In this document: positions 8,815 through 18,109 of the stretch, one piece after another
Numbering within the stretch: position 1 is the first letter of the stretch
Layout of the letters: each line of letters begins with the position of its first letter
Source of the DNA: Oscillospiraceae bacterium
GTDB lineage: Bacteria > Bacillota > Clostridia > Oscillospirales > Oscillospiraceae
Direction of reading: 5' to 3'
Assembly (NCBI GenBank): GCA_017458335.1
Contig: JAFTFT010000016.1
Location: forward strand, 1 to 64,000
Length of the DNA stretch: 64,000 bases
Position numbers and translations under genes: made by a program
Notes under the pieces: generated by a model
What the model was told of the DNA's origin: nothing
Databases searched by the model: none
What the model saw: only the letters and a program-made list of their open reading frames with translations

Positions 8815-10275
8815 TCAGAAATTATAATATACAAAGACGGATTCCGAACTGATACACAGAAAAGCCCAGAGAAAGCATACAATCGCGCCGGACAGCGTCA
8901 GCAGGGAGTTCTTTTCCCGGGTTCTGTAGTTGTTTTCCGGAATCAGGCACAGCAAAAACGCCGCGGCGGTAAAAAGAAGAAGCCAGAATCCCCGGATTGA
9001 ATTTGCCGGCCCTGAAAGGTGGAAAAGATTCTGCAGGAAAGTGCTCTCCGGTAAAACAAAGCAATTGATCAGCCCCCTGCTGATGGAAGTGTTCCTCATA
9101 AAAACCATTGTTTTCAGAATGAATACAAATTGCGCGGCAGATTCCGAACGAAACAGCAGCCATAAAATGTTGACAGTGGAAAAGGTGGCAATCCAGCGAA
9201 CGGTCTCCGGAAGTTTTTTCTGCATCTTTTCAAACACTCGATCCCAGATGCTCAGCAGTCCGTGCAGAATTCCCCACAGGATAAAGGTCCAGTTCGCGCC
9301 GTGCCAGATGCCGCTTACCAGAAATACAATCATGGTATTGACATAGGTTCTTGCCGTTCCTTTTTTACTGCCGCCAAGAGGAATATAAACGTTTTTCGTC
9401 AGAAATCCCGTAAGTGTCATATGCCAGCGCTTCCAGAAATCCCGGATGGAAAGCGCTTTATAGGGAGAATCAAAGTTGATTGGCAGATCGATATTGAACA
9501 TGGCGGAGACTCCCGTTGCCATATCACAGTATCCGCTGAAATCAAAGTATATTTCGAAGGTGTAGAAAAAAGAAATCAGGATCCAGTCCATTGCCGTAGC
9601 TTCCTCAATGTGATGAAAGCCCCAGTTGACGCCGCCTGCGAAGGTGTCGGCTATGATCAGCTTTTTAAAGAGTCCGAAACAGAACAGTTTCAGACCCGCG
9701 GCAATATGATCCCAGTTTACTTTTTTCCTGGCAGGATCGTTGATCTGTCCGATAAAATCGTCGGGCTCCATCAAAGGCCCCATAATCAGTTTGGGGAAAT
9801 ACAGAATGAATGTCAGATAATCCGGAATCCAGTTTCCGGCGGATTTCGTTTCCGGTTTTCGGCTGCAGCTGATCAACCAGGAAATCTGCTGAAAAGTAAA
9901 AAAACTGATTCCGAGCGGGAGCAGAATATTCCTGCTCTCATACTCGGTTCCTTTGTGTAAAATCGCGTGAAAATTGGATGCCGCAAAATTGAAATACTTA
10001 TAATGGAACAGCAGGACGATATTGACTGCAATGGCAATGCCCAGGATCAGATCTTTTTTTCTTCCGTTTCGAATCAGGAATGAAGCTGCCAGATTGAAAA
10101 GAATACTGATTCCGAAGACGGCTGCCGCTTCGCTTCCGGCATAGAGGTAGAAAAGAATCCCGCCGGAAATGATCCAGATTTTTCCCGCCGTATCATGGAT
10201 CCCGGACAGGACATAGTATCCTGTGACGGAAACGGGAAGAAAGAGCAGAATAAAAATATACGAATTAAACAGCAT
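8815..10275 (-). CDS. MBOAT-family O-acyltransferase (AlgI/DltB-like)
   Basis: 486 residues from ATG 10275, chosen because AGGTGG lies eight bases upstream and the family begins MLFNSYIFILLF; a GTG four codons earlier is possible. About eleven membrane spans. It carries the hallmark WKRWHMTLTGF segment and the catalytic GIWHGANWTFILWG segment with the conserved His. Family members move acyl groups across the membrane to polysaccharide or teichoic acid acceptors together with an SGNH partner, which is the next gene here. Base composition is more AT-rich than the downstream housekeeping genes. Confident family call, unknown acceptor. Confidence 0.92.
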   Translation of the reverse strand: MLFNSYIFILLFLPVSVTGYYVLSGIHDTAGKIWIISGGILFYLYAGSEAAAVFGISILFNLAASFLIRNGRKKDLILGIAIAVNIVLLFHYKYFNFAASNFHAILHKGTEYESRNILLPLGISFFTFQQISWLISCSRKPETKSAGNWIPDYLTFILYFPKLIMGPLMEPDDFIGQINDPARKKVNWDHIAAGLKLFCFGLFKKLIIADTFAGGVNWGFHHIEEATAMDWILISFFYTFEIYFDFSGYCDMATGVSAMFNIDLPINFDSPYKALSIRDFWKRWHMTLTGFLTKNVYIPLGGSKKGTARTYVNTMIVFLVSGIWHGANWTFILWGILHGLLSIWDRVFEKMQKKLPETVRWIATFSTVNILWLLFRSESAAQFVFILKTMVFMRNTSISRGLINCFVLPESTFLQNLFHLSGPANSIRGFWLLLFTAAAFLLCLIPENNYRTREKNSLLTLSGAIVCFLWAFLCISSESVFVYYNF

Positions 10276-10490
10276 CCATTTACCCACCTAAATCACTTTT
10301 TATGGGAATCATAAACGGGAGGGAAATCACAATCAGGCGCTTCCCTGAGCGACTGCAGGACAGAATCGTATTCCCTGCGCCTGCCGGATTCAGCCGGCTG
10401 AAAACAGTATACCACAGTATACCATAAACGGGTGCCGGTTTTGTAGTATGAAATCCAGCCGTATCAGAAAAAAGCGTTCTCTTTAATGAA
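10276..10490. other. Gene-free leader region upstream of the MBOAT gene
   Basis: I see no gene. It contains a tandem CAGTATACCA repeat (10405-10424), a CAGCCGGCTG palindrome (10391-10400), and on the minus strand two TATACT hexamers within the repeat that could serve as -10 elements for the MBOAT gene. No good -35 was found. Confidence 0.4.
10405..10424. repeat. Tandem 10-bp direct repeat
   Basis: CAGTATACCA occurs twice back to back. On the minus strand each copy contains TATACT, resembling a -10 element for the MBOAT-SGNH pair. Confidence 0.5.
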
Positions 10491-10534
10491 ATATTATGAG
10501 AAAACCCGAGACTCCGTTGATTCGGAATCTCGGG
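10490..10534 (-). terminator. Terminator of the pyrophosphatase gene
   Basis: On the minus strand, 12-nt arms (10534-10523 and 10516-10505) containing CCCGAGA/TCTCGGG with one mismatch are followed by TTTTCTC. It sits 56 bp past the pyrophosphatase stop. Confidence 0.8.
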
Positions 10535-10590
10535 CATTTAGTTATGCTGGTTTCCGGTCCCGGCTTTCAAGAGGAAGAACGGTCGGAGAC

Positions 10591-12588
10591 TTACAGCAGA
10601 CCGCCGATCTTCACAAAGAGGGGGGCGAACACCAGCGAGACGACCGTCATGAGCTTAATGAGAATGTTCAGGGACGGACCGGAGGTGTCCTTGAACGGGT
10701 CGCCGACGGTATCGCCGACTACCGCGGCCTTGTGGGCGGATGAACCTTTGCCGCCGTGATGGCCTTCCTCGATGTATTTCTTCGCATTGTCCCAGGCGCC
10801 GCCGGAGTTGGACATGAAGATCGCCAGCAGAACGCCGGTGACGAGAGAGCCGGCCAGCAGCCCGCCGAGGGCTTCCGGACCGAGCAGGATGCCCACCAGC
10901 AGAGGAACCACAACGGCCATGATGCCCGGAATGATCATCTCATGGAGAGCCGCGGTGGTGGAGATACCGACGCAGGAGGTGTAGTCGGGCTTTGCGGTGC
11001 CTTCCAGGATGCCGGGAATTTCACGGAACTGACGGCGGACCTCTTCAATCATCTTGTAAGCCGCCTTGGAGACCGAGTCCATCGTCATGGCGGAGAAAGC
11101 GAAGGGGAGCATCCCGCCGATCAGAAGGCCGATGACCACGTTGGGGGAGAGAATGTTGATGCCGGCGGATTCAAGATTGACCTCGTGGGCATAGGAGACA
11201 AACAGGGCGAGGGCGGTGAGCGCGGCAGAGCCGATGGCAAAGCCCTTGCCCATGGCGGCCGTGGTGTTGCCGACGGCGTCGAGCTTGTCCGTGATCTCTC
11301 GCACATGGGGATCCAGGCCGCTCATCTCGGCGATACCGCCGGAGTTGTCGGCAATGGGGCCGTAGGCGTCCACCGCGACCGTGATGCCGGTGGTGGACAG
11401 CATACCGACGGCGGCCAGCGCGATGCCGTAGAGGTTATTGGTAACACGATAGGAGACATAGATCCCGACGCAGATCAGGACGATGGGTACCCAGGTGCTC
11501 ATCATGCCGACCGCGACGCCGCTGATGATGGTGGTGGCGGAGCCGGTTTCGGACTGATCCGCGATGCGTTTGACGGATTTATAATCACCGGAGGTATAGA
11601 CTTCGGTCATATACCCGATGACGAGACCCACGATAATACCCGCGATGATCGGCAGAGAGTAGAAGGCCCCGCCGAAGAACTTCACGCTGAGCGGAATGGA
11701 AACAACCGCCACGATCGCGGCGGAGACATAGGAGCCCATCTTCAGCGCGGCGTGGGGATTGGCGTCATCCTTGCCGCGGACAAAGAAGGTTGCGACAATG
11801 GAAGCGGCGATGCCGACGGCGGCGACCAGCAGGGGATAGAAGGCTCCGGCGCCGGGGAAGGAACCGTTGATCAGAACGCCGAGAGTCAGCGCCGAGATCA
11901 GCGCGCCCACATAGCTCTCAAAGAGGTCGGCGCCCATGCCGGCCACGTCGCCCACGTTGTCGCCGACGTTATCCGCGATGACGGCAGGGTTGCGCGGGTC
12001 GTCTTCCGGAATGCCGGCTTCCACCTTGCCGACCAGGTCGGCGCCAACGTCAGCGGCCTTGGTATAGATACCGCCGCCGACACGGGCGAACAGCGCGATG
12101 GAGGAGGCACCGAGAGAGAAGCCGAAAAGAATATTATAGTTGCCGGTCAGAATGTAGATCAGGCTGCAGCCGAGAAGACCGAGGCCGACGACGCACATCC
12201 CCATAACCGAACCGCCCGCAAAGGCGATGGAAAGCGCCTTGTTCATGCCCGATTCCATGGCGGCATTGGCCGTGCGGACATTGGCCCTGGTGGCGACCTT
12301 CATTCCGAAGAAACCGGCCAGAATGGAGCAGAGCGCGCCGAGTAGGAAGCAGAGCGCGGTCCCCCAGTTAATAAAGAAGCCGATCAGAACAAATAGAACC
12401 GCGACGAAAATCGCGAGAATCCTGTATTCGGACATCAGAAACGCATCCGCGCCTTCCGCGATCGCGGAAGCGATCTCCTGCATCCGGGAAGTCCCCGCCG
12501 CGGCTTTGGAGACGTAGCTCGCCTTGTAGGCGGCAAAGCAAAGGGCACAGACGGCGAGGATCGGAATGATCCATACAAATCCACTCAT
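10591..12588 (-). CDS. hppA: Membrane-bound ion-translocating pyrophosphatase (K+-dependent, probably Na+-pumping)
   Basis: 665 residues with about sixteen membrane spans. The active-site blocks are present: DVGADLVGKVE, the DNVGDNVGDVAG signature and a second aspartate cluster near the C-terminus (SNSGGAWDNAKKYIE, KAAVVGDTVGDPFKDTSGP). It hydrolyses cytoplasmic PPi and pumps cations outward, saving energy in an anaerobe. The GNTTAAMGKG segment has Ala where K+-independent enzymes carry Lys, indicating the K+-dependent class. DLFESYVG carries the glutamate seen in Na+-pumping members. The ion call is family knowledge applied to these residues. It has its own promoter and terminator. The start has AGGAG ten bases upstream. 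Confidence 0.95.
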   Translation of the reverse strand: MSGFVWIIPILAVCALCFAAYKASYVSKAAAGTSRMQEIASAIAEGADAFLMSEYRILAIFVAVLFVLIGFFINWGTALCFLLGALCSILAGFFGMKVATRANVRTANAAMESGMNKALSIAFAGGSVMGMCVVGLGLLGCSLIYILTGNYNILFGFSLGASSIALFARVGGGIYTKAADVGADLVGKVEAGIPEDDPRNPAVIADNVGDNVGDVAGMGADLFESYVGALISALTLGVLINGSFPGAGAFYPLLVAAVGIAASIVATFFVRGKDDANPHAALKMGSYVSAAIVAVVSIPLSVKFFGGAFYSLPIIAGIIVGLVIGYMTEVYTSGDYKSVKRIADQSETGSATTIISGVAVGMMSTWVPIVLICVGIYVSYRVTNNLYGIALAAVGMLSTTGITVAVDAYGPIADNSGGIAEMSGLDPHVREITDKLDAVGNTTAAMGKGFAIGSAALTALALFVSYAHEVNLESAGINILSPNVVIGLLIGGMLPFAFSAMTMDSVSKAAYKMIEEVRRQFREIPGILEGTAKPDYTSCVGISTTAALHEMIIPGIMAVVVPLLVGILLGPEALGGLLAGSLVTGVLLAIFMSNSGGAWDNAKKYIEEGHHGGKGSSAHKAAVVGDTVGDPFKDTSGPSLNILIKLMTVVSLVFAPLFVKIGGLL

Positions 12589-12648
12589 ACCAGAATCGCT
12601 CCTGTCATAAAAGAATAGAGAAATGCATTTCTGCGTTTTCTGTTGTGA

Positions 12649-12677
12649 ATTTTACACTATTTTCGGAGAAATGACAA
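12649..12677 (-). promoter_or_regulatory. Promoter of hppA
   Basis: Minus-strand TTGTCA (12677-12672), 17-bp spacer, TAAAAT (12654-12649), about 60 bp upstream of the hppA start. Confidence 0.65.
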
Positions 12678-12694
12678 GCCTGAAAAGAGGGGCG

Positions 12695-12714
12695 ATTTGT
12701 CAATATCGACAAAT
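12695..12714. repeat. Inverted repeat upstream of hppA
   Basis: ATTTGTC (12695-12701) and GACAAAT (12708-12714) are perfect 7-bp arms with a 6-nt centre, 18 bp upstream of the hppA -35. It could be an operator; the regulator is unknown. Confidence 0.4.
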
Positions 12715-12807
12715 TTATGCAGTTTGCCGGATTCAATCGCGTTTCCGAAAGGAATGACAGCGAATTCACCAAAAGTCTTAATCTTTCTTAGGAATGCCTC
12801 AGACTGG

Positions 12808-12836
12808 TTGAAAACCGTCACAAAATCTTGTATACT
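12808..12836 (+). promoter_or_regulatory. Upstream promoter of the surface-protein gene
   Basis: TTGAAA (12808-12813), 17-bp spacer, TATACT (12831-12836). It would give a leader of about 185 nt. Confidence 0.55.
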
Positions 12837-12911
12837 GCAACAAAAGGTAACCACTATTTTCGAAATTATTACAAATTGGAAAAATTTTTTCTCAAAATTT
12901 CTTAAAAACTC

Positions 12912-12940
12912 TTGCAATTGATTTCAAAAGGTGGTATCTT
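12912..12940 (+). promoter_or_regulatory. Proximal promoter of the surface-protein gene
   Basis: TTGCAA (12912-12917), 17-bp spacer, TATCTT (12935-12940), giving a leader of about 80 nt. Confidence 0.5.
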
Positions 12941-13027
12941 ATATGCACACAGCGGGAGAAAGGCGCAATCTGCCGGTGTGAAGTTTACAATTCGTAAGCA
13001 TTTTTTTACGATAGAAGGAGAACAGAC

Positions 13028-16000
13028 ATGAAAGCAACATCTAAACTCATTTCTGTAGTTCTGATTCTTGCAATGTGCCTGAGCCTGTTTACAGTCTCTG
13101 CCTTTGCAGCACCGGGACAGACCGTGATCATCGGCGGCGGAATGATTGATTCCGAACCGACCGGCGACGTCCCTGGAACCTGGGTAGGCGCAAACAGAGG
13201 CACGGGTGCCGCTGTGATCGAAGGCGACAGCTATCAGGGCAGTGCCGACGCTGAGACGGTAACGGCGGCTGAGGCGGCACCGAGTGCGGCAGATCAGACG
13301 GCGGGAACCGTTCCTGCGGTCGTTGAAGTCAGCACGGCTGCGGAGCTTGCTGCTGCGGCGGCGAGAGGCGGCGAGATCAGGCTCCTGAACGACATTGCCA
13401 TGAGCGAGGGGCTGACGGTCGCGGCCAGTGCGGTCATTGACTTGAACGGAAAAGTTCTTTCCTTTGTGAATGACGCTGCCGCGAAGGGCATGGCGATCAC
13501 CGGTATGGGCGCCACCATTAAAAACGGTACCGTTTCTGCAAAGGGAAGCGTTGTAACGAACAACAACAGCACCATGGAAGTCGGGTTTGGCTCTGTTGCC
13601 AGCGGTGTGACGCTGAACAATGTCAATGTTCGTTTTTATGCTCCGGCCGAGTGGACCATGTTCGGCCAGGGTGTCAGCCTGGTGTACGGTACTTATAACC
13701 GTGACGTCTCCGCACGTTTTGCTGGCAACGACAAGATCGAAGTCGTGGAGCAGAATGGTGTCTACACTGTCAGAGATAAGGTCGAGGCTGCCGAAGCCGA
13801 TCCTGCGGCAACGGAGAATGCCGATGCCACCGTGACTGAGACAGAACAGACTGTCACAGAGACGACGGAAGTGACCGAAACTGAAGCTGAGCAGACCGAA
13901 GGTACTGCCGAAGAGACTTTGACCGAGACCGAAGAGGGCAACGAGGTTTCAGAAGAGGCCAAGACCGAAGAAGGCGAACAGACGGATGCCGAGGACAAGC
14001 AGGCTGAAGTCGAAGTCGAGGGCGAAGAGGCCAAGACGGAAGAAGAGACCGATGCCGAGGGTGAAGAGTCCAAGGCAGAGGGCGACGATGCCGAAACCGG
14101 GGACGAGAATTCCGAGGCAGAGGGCGACGATGCTGCTGAAGGCGAGCAGACGGAAGAAAATGCTCTCCCCGAGTCCAATGAGCAGCAGGCCGCCGAGAAT
14201 CCGGCTGACGATGAACCCGCCGATGAGACTCCGGTAAATATTGTCGAAGAAGAAGAAAAGGTCCTCGAGGAAGAAGTCCGTACTGACATTGATGCGGAAC
14301 AGGACGAGACCGATGTTGTTACCCTGACCGGAACGGATCCGGCAACCGGTGCAGTTGTTATCATTAAGGGTAAGAACCTGCCGGAAGGCTTGACGGTTGT
14401 TGTGAAACCGCTCTCCCTTGACACCATTGACGGTCTCGCGGAGGATGAGCGTGCGGTTCTGGCATTGGATATCAGCCTGGTGGACGCAGAAGGCAACGAG
14501 TATGAGCCGCAGGATGACCCAAATGTTGGCGCTGTTTCCGTACAGATCCAGCATGCTTCACTCGGCAATCTCGAAGAGGACGAGAGCCTGAAGCTCTACC
14601 ACGTGGTGGATGATGTGACTCAGACGGTTGGCTCTGCAGCGCAGACGGCAGAAGGAGTCATGGATTTCGCGACTGGCAGTTTCTCTCCCTTTGTATTCAC
14701 TATTTCTACTGGCCACGGTACTGCCAATACGGGAAGCCTTGGTGAAACTCATAATAAAAGTGTCAAGATCACAAACATGACCGGTGATATCCTGGTGAAG
14801 GGAATTGCCACCAAAAGGCTGATCTTCAAAGTCGAAGGTGGTGTTGTCCCGGAGAGTATATCCGTTGTTGCTCCCGAAAATGTATCAAGCGGAAACGCAA
14901 CAATCTTCAGAGCCGGTGCTCTTCTTTATGATAAGAATGCAGCTGGTGCACTCGAAGGAGATAAACTCGACTACGCACTTACAAAAGAATATGGTGGAAC
15001 GACTCAATTAGAACTGGATAAGCCGATCCCGGACCCGTATTATATTACCATCAGCAACTATGCATTAGAGAATGCACCGACCGGCAAATGGGCTTTTGTG
15101 TTCTGGTTCCGCGACACAACGGACAGTGGTTCCCAGCGCGTTTACATGGTTCAGTATGTGACGATTGTTCCGAATGTAGAGATTAAGCCGGTTCTTGGAG
15201 AAGGCGGTAATGGTATTACGCCAGATGGATTTGGCGGATACTACTTCAACAAGTGCAGCTACAGTCCGATGGAGTTTTATCTGACAGCGGAGCTCAATTA
15301 TCTGTCGATTACGGATCCGATCAGCGGTGCGAAGGCTGCTGAATATACCTGGCCGAACAAATACATTACCGTCTGGGATAAATATGGAAACAGCAAGGAT
15401 TATAATGTCGGTGAGATGCTGAGCCAGACAGACTATGTGACGGAAGATCCGGTCACCCATGAGTTCGTTGCCGGTGTGTCCCTGAAACTGCTTCCGAACC
15501 TGATTCGGAAACTGGACTTCAAAGATTATTACATCTATATTCATCAGATCAATCACAATACCTATGATACCAAAAAATACGATAATGAAAAAAGTTATGG
15601 TATGACTGTTACGCTGCATCCCGGCATCACCGTGGCGGACGGCCTGAACGACTACATCAAGGGCAAGAACGTCTGGATCAAGTTTGAAGCCTGCTGGCCC
15701 ATCGACTATGACGACAACGGCAAGCTCTGCATCTGGATCGGCGGACAGCAGATCAGCAAGGACTACTACTCCATCTCCAATGACCACCAGACCCTGTGGA
15801 TCTACCGGAACCTCCTGGATCAGCTGCGCAGCAACAACAGCTACACACTGACCGCCCGTCTGTGGCGTCTGAGCCCGATCGACGGCACCAAGGAGACCTT
15901 CTACCCGGCAAGCACCTCCTTCAACATCCTGGCGGCAGGCTCCACCTCTTACAAGTCCCCGAAGACCGGCGATAATTCCAACGTTGCCCTGTGGGCGGCG

Positions 16001-16072
16001 GTGGCTGTCCTCTCCGGCGGCGCTGTGGTGGCCCTGATCCCGAAGAAGAAAAAGGTCAAGCTCAGCAAGTAA
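13028..16072 (+). CDS. Large secreted acidic surface protein with C-terminal membrane anchor
   Basis: 1014 residues. A clear signal peptide (1-27, ending SAFA) is followed by a region with beta-helix-like alternation (about 95-235). A very Glu/Ala/Thr-rich, strongly acidic low-complexity stretch spans about 252-425. Beta-rich domains follow (about 430-560 and 570-990). The end has PKTGDNSN, a hydrophobic segment and a Lys-rich tail, which is the layout of a sortase signal although the motif reads SPKTG rather than LPXTG. Two promoters, a strong RBS and a downstream terminator mark it as a single-gene, probably well-expressed unit. Function unknown; a wall-exposed stalk or adhesin is an inference. 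Composition shifts sharply to high GC near 15615. Confidence 0.8.
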   Translation: MKATSKLISVVLILAMCLSLFTVSAFAAPGQTVIIGGGMIDSEPTGDVPGTWVGANRGTGAAVIEGDSYQGSADAETVTAAEAAPSAADQTAGTVPAVVEVSTAAELAAAAARGGEIRLLNDIAMSEGLTVAASAVIDLNGKVLSFVNDAAAKGMAITGMGATIKNGTVSAKGSVVTNNNSTMEVGFGSVASGVTLNNVNVRFYAPAEWTMFGQGVSLVYGTYNRDVSARFAGNDKIEVVEQNGVYTVRDKVEAAEADPAATENADATVTETEQTVTETTEVTETEAEQTEGTAEETLTETEEGNEVSEEAKTEEGEQTDAEDKQAEVEVEGEEAKTEEETDAEGEESKAEGDDAETGDENSEAEGDDAAEGEQTEENALPESNEQQAAENPADDEPADETPVNIVEEEEKVLEEEVRTDIDAEQDETDVVTLTGTDPATGAVVIIKGKNLPEGLTVVVKPLSLDTIDGLAEDERAVLALDISLVDAEGNEYEPQDDPNVGAVSVQIQHASLGNLEEDESLKLYHVVDDVTQTVGSAAQTAEGVMDFATGSFSPFVFTISTGHGTANTGSLGETHNKSVKITNMTGDILVKGIATKRLIFKVEGGVVPESISVVAPENVSSGNATIFRAGALLYDKNAAGALEGDKLDYALTKEYGGTTQLELDKPIPDPYYITISNYALENAPTGKWAFVFWFRDTTDSGSQRVYMVQYVTIVPNVEIKPVLGEGGNGITPDGFGGYYFNKCSYSPMEFYLTAELNYLSITDPISGAKAAEYTWPNKYITVWDKYGNSKDYNVGEMLSQTDYVTEDPVTHEFVAGVSLKLLPNLIRKLDFKDYYIYIHQINHNTYDTKKYDNEKSYGMTVTLHPGITVADGLNDYIKGKNVWIKFEACWPIDYDDNGKLCIWIGGQQISKDYYSISNDHQTLWIYRNLLDQLRSNNSYTLTARLWRLSPIDGTKETFYPASTSFNILAAGSTSYKSPKTGDNSNVALWAAVAVLSGGAVVALIPKKKKVKLSK

Positions 16073-16111
16073 GCCGGACAGGCCCTGGGCACAACAAAAC
16101 AATTCATGAGG

Positions 16112-16142
16112 AACCGCTGCGGTTTTGCCGCAGCGGTTTTTC
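16112..16142 (+). terminator. Terminator of the surface-protein gene
   Basis: Perfect arms AACCGCTGCGG (16112-16122) and CCGCAGCGGTT (16128-16138) with a T run. Confidence 0.9.
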
Positions 16143-16234
16143 ATCGCCGCGAAGAAAAACCGGAGAAAAACCGGTGGAAAAACCGCGGCGGATGTGTTAG
16201 GATAGCGCGAGAGAATCATCAGGAGGCATGAACC

Positions 16235-17494
16235 ATGAGACCGTATAACACCGAAATCATCTGCGTCGGGACAGAGATCCTTCTGGGGCATATCACCAAC
16301 ACCGATGCCAGGGACGTATCGGAGATGCTCTCCCGCATCGGGATCAACGTCAAGTATCACACCGTGGTAGGGGATAACCCCGAGCGGCTCCGCGCCTGTG
16401 TGGAGATCGCCAGATCCCGCGCGGACATCATCATCACGACCGGCGGGCTCGGTCCCACCTGTGACGACCTGACCAAGCAGATCCTGGCGGAGTGCTTCGG
16501 CCTGAAGCTGGTGCAGAATGACGACGAGGTCCGGTTCCTCCGTGAATACATCCGGAACAAGCGGAATTTTACACAGAATAATTTCCAGCAGGCGATGCTG
16601 CCGGAAGGCTGCACCGTGTTCCACAATCTCTGGGGCACGGCGCCCGGCTGTGCGTTTCAGGCGGAGGGAAAGATCGTCATCATGATGCCCGGACCGCCGG
16701 TGGAGTGCGTACCGATGTTCCGCACTTATGGGGTTCCATATCTGCGATCCCTCTCCGATGAGGAGATCGTCTCCCACTCGATCCGGGTCTTCGGAATCGG
16801 CGAGAGCGCGGTGGACGACATGTTCGCCGATGAGATGAATGTTATGGTGAATCCCACCATGGCGCCCTATGCCAAGGAATGCGACTGCCTGCTCCAGGTG
16901 ACGGCAAAGGCCGGAAGCGAGGAAGAGGCCGAAGCCATGATGGAGCCGGTCATCGCGCATGTGAAGGAGCGCCTCGGCGATTTCGTCTATGGCATGGATG
17001 TGGAATGCATCGAAGAGGCGATATTCCCGCTTCTGAAGGAGAAGGGACTGACTTTCGCGACCGCGGAGAGCTGCACCGGCGGAGAGATCGCCAAGCGCTT
17101 CACGGACATCCCCGGCGCGAGCAGCGTCTTCCTCGGCGGCGCGGTGGTGTACACGAATGAAGTAAAGGCAAGGCTCCTTGGGCTCGATCCGGAGATGATC
17201 GAGGAAAAAGGCGCCGTGAGCCGTGAGGTTGCCGTGGCGCTGGCGGAGCAGGTACGCCGCCTGACCGGCGCGGACATCGGCATCGGCGTGACCGGTCTGG
17301 CCGGACCGGACGGAGACGGTGTCCACGAGGTCGGAACGGTCTTCGTGTCGATGGCTGTGGAGGGGAAAACTTTTGTGCGCGCTCTCAGCCTCGGACCCAA
17401 ACGCACCCGAAGCTATATCCGCCGGATGAGCGGGAATCACGCCTATGACATGATGCGCCGCTGGCTGACCGGCCTTTCGGTGGAAGAGATATGA
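16235..17494 (+). CDS. cinA: Competence/damage-inducible protein CinA, nicotinamide-nucleotide amidase type
   Basis: 419 residues. The N-terminal molybdopterin-binding-like (COG1058) domain (about 4-170) shows CVGTEILLGHITNTDA and TTGGLGPTCDDLTKQ. The C-terminal CinA domain (about 260-410) shows TFATAESCTGGEIAKRFTDI, GGAVVYTNEVKARLLG and GVTGLAGPDG. CinA deamidates NMN and, in competent bacteria, is linked to DNA uptake; dprA lies 6 kb downstream in this window. AGGAGG lies eight bases before the ATG, and a strong terminator follows the stop. Full length with both domains. Confidence 0.95.
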   Translation: MRPYNTEIICVGTEILLGHITNTDARDVSEMLSRIGINVKYHTVVGDNPERLRACVEIARSRADIIITTGGLGPTCDDLTKQILAECFGLKLVQNDDEVRFLREYIRNKRNFTQNNFQQAMLPEGCTVFHNLWGTAPGCAFQAEGKIVIMMPGPPVECVPMFRTYGVPYLRSLSDEEIVSHSIRVFGIGESAVDDMFADEMNVMVNPTMAPYAKECDCLLQVTAKAGSEEEAEAMMEPVIAHVKERLGDFVYGMDVECIEEAIFPLLKEKGLTFATAESCTGGEIAKRFTDIPGASSVFLGGAVVYTNEVKARLLGLDPEMIEEKGAVSREVAVALAEQVRRLTGADIGIGVTGLAGPDGDGVHEVGTVFVSMAVEGKTFVRALSLGPKRTRSYIRRMSGNHAYDMMRRWLTGLSVEEI

Positions 17495-17498
17495 ACCG

Positions 17499-17533
17499 TT
17501 TTGCCTTTGTGAAAACAGAGGCAAAATTTTTTT
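17499..17533 (+). terminator. Terminator of cinA
   Basis: Arms TTTTGCCTTTGT (17499-17510) and ACAGAGGCAAAA (17515-17526) around a GAAA loop, followed by seven T. Confidence 0.9.
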
Positions 17534-17542
17534 GATTTTCTA

Positions 17543-17572
17543 TGGACAAAGAAAAAAAGCCTATGCTATAAT
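17543..17572 (+). promoter_or_regulatory. Promoter of the nrdR transcription unit
   Basis: TGGACA (17543-17548), 18-bp spacer, perfect TATAAT (17567-17572), about 70 bp upstream of nrdR. Confidence 0.7.
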
Positions 17573-17643
17573 ATTTGGCTGTGAAAAAAGTTGAAGCATT
17601 TTTTGATATTTATAAATGAAGGACGGAAGGACGGAATACGCAT

Positions 17644-18102
17644 ATGAAATGCCCGTTTTGCGGTTATACCGAGAGCAAGGTGATCGATTCGCGCCCGGCG
17701 GAGGGTTACACCATGATCCGTCGCCGCAGAGAATGCCTCTCCTGCCAGAAACGCTTTACCACCTATGAAAGTATCGAGCGTATGCCCCTGGTGGTTGTCA
17801 AGAGAGACGGCCTGCGCCAGTCGTTTGACCGGGTGAAACTCATCAACGGCATGGTCCGCGCCTGCGAAAAGCGCCCGGTTCCGCTGGAGAAGCTGGAGTC
17901 GATCGCCGATGAGATTGAACAGGAGCTGCAGGGAAAGCTGGACCGGGAAATCAGCACGGTCGAGATCGGCGAGATGGTCATGAAGCGCCTGAAGGAAGTG
18001 GACGAGGTTGCGTATGTCCGCTTTGCTTCCGTATATCGCAGCTTCAAGGATATCAACACCTTCATGGAAGAGCTCAGCAAACTCCTCACGGAAACGAAGT
18101 GA
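17644..18102 (+). CDS. nrdR: Transcriptional repressor NrdR
   Basis: 152 residues, the normal length. A four-cysteine zinc ribbon ([17 protein letters not shown] and [14 protein letters not shown], residues 1-45) is followed by an ATP-cone domain (about 49-139). NrdR senses ATP/dATP and represses ribonucleotide reductase genes. No nrd gene is in the window, so its targets lie elsewhere. It heads a unit with the NagB-like gene 7 bp downstream and is preceded by its own promoter. Confidence 0.97.
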   Translation: MKCPFCGYTESKVIDSRPAEGYTMIRRRRECLSCQKRFTTYESIERMPLVVVKRDGLRQSFDRVKLINGMVRACEKRPVPLEKLESIADEIEQELQGKLDREISTVEIGEMVMKRLKEVDEVAYVRFASVYRSFKDINTFMEELSKLLTETK

Positions 18103-18109
18103 GAGAAGC

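Larger units (their letters stand above)
12678..13027. other. Gene-free divergent promoter region
   Basis: This AT-rich stretch between hppA and the surface protein gene has no convincing gene. It holds two plus-strand promoters (listed separately) and the ATTTGTC/GACAAAT dyad at 12695-12714. It ends with GAAGGAG, seven bases before the surface-protein ATG. Confidence 0.6.

Noticed and set aside
10756-12345. 529-codon plus-strand open frame opposite hppA
   Set aside because: Low-complexity Gly/Asp/His-rich translation typical of a reversed GC-rich membrane gene; hppA itself is certain.
12697-12921. Short plus-strand ORF between hppA and the surface protein
   Set aside because: It covers AT-rich promoter DNA, lacks a ribosome site and contains promoter hexamers.
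15065-17524. 819-codon minus-strand open frame opposite the surface-protein end and cinA
   Set aside because: It spans two genes, a terminator and an intergenic gap on the other strand and has no recognisable domains.
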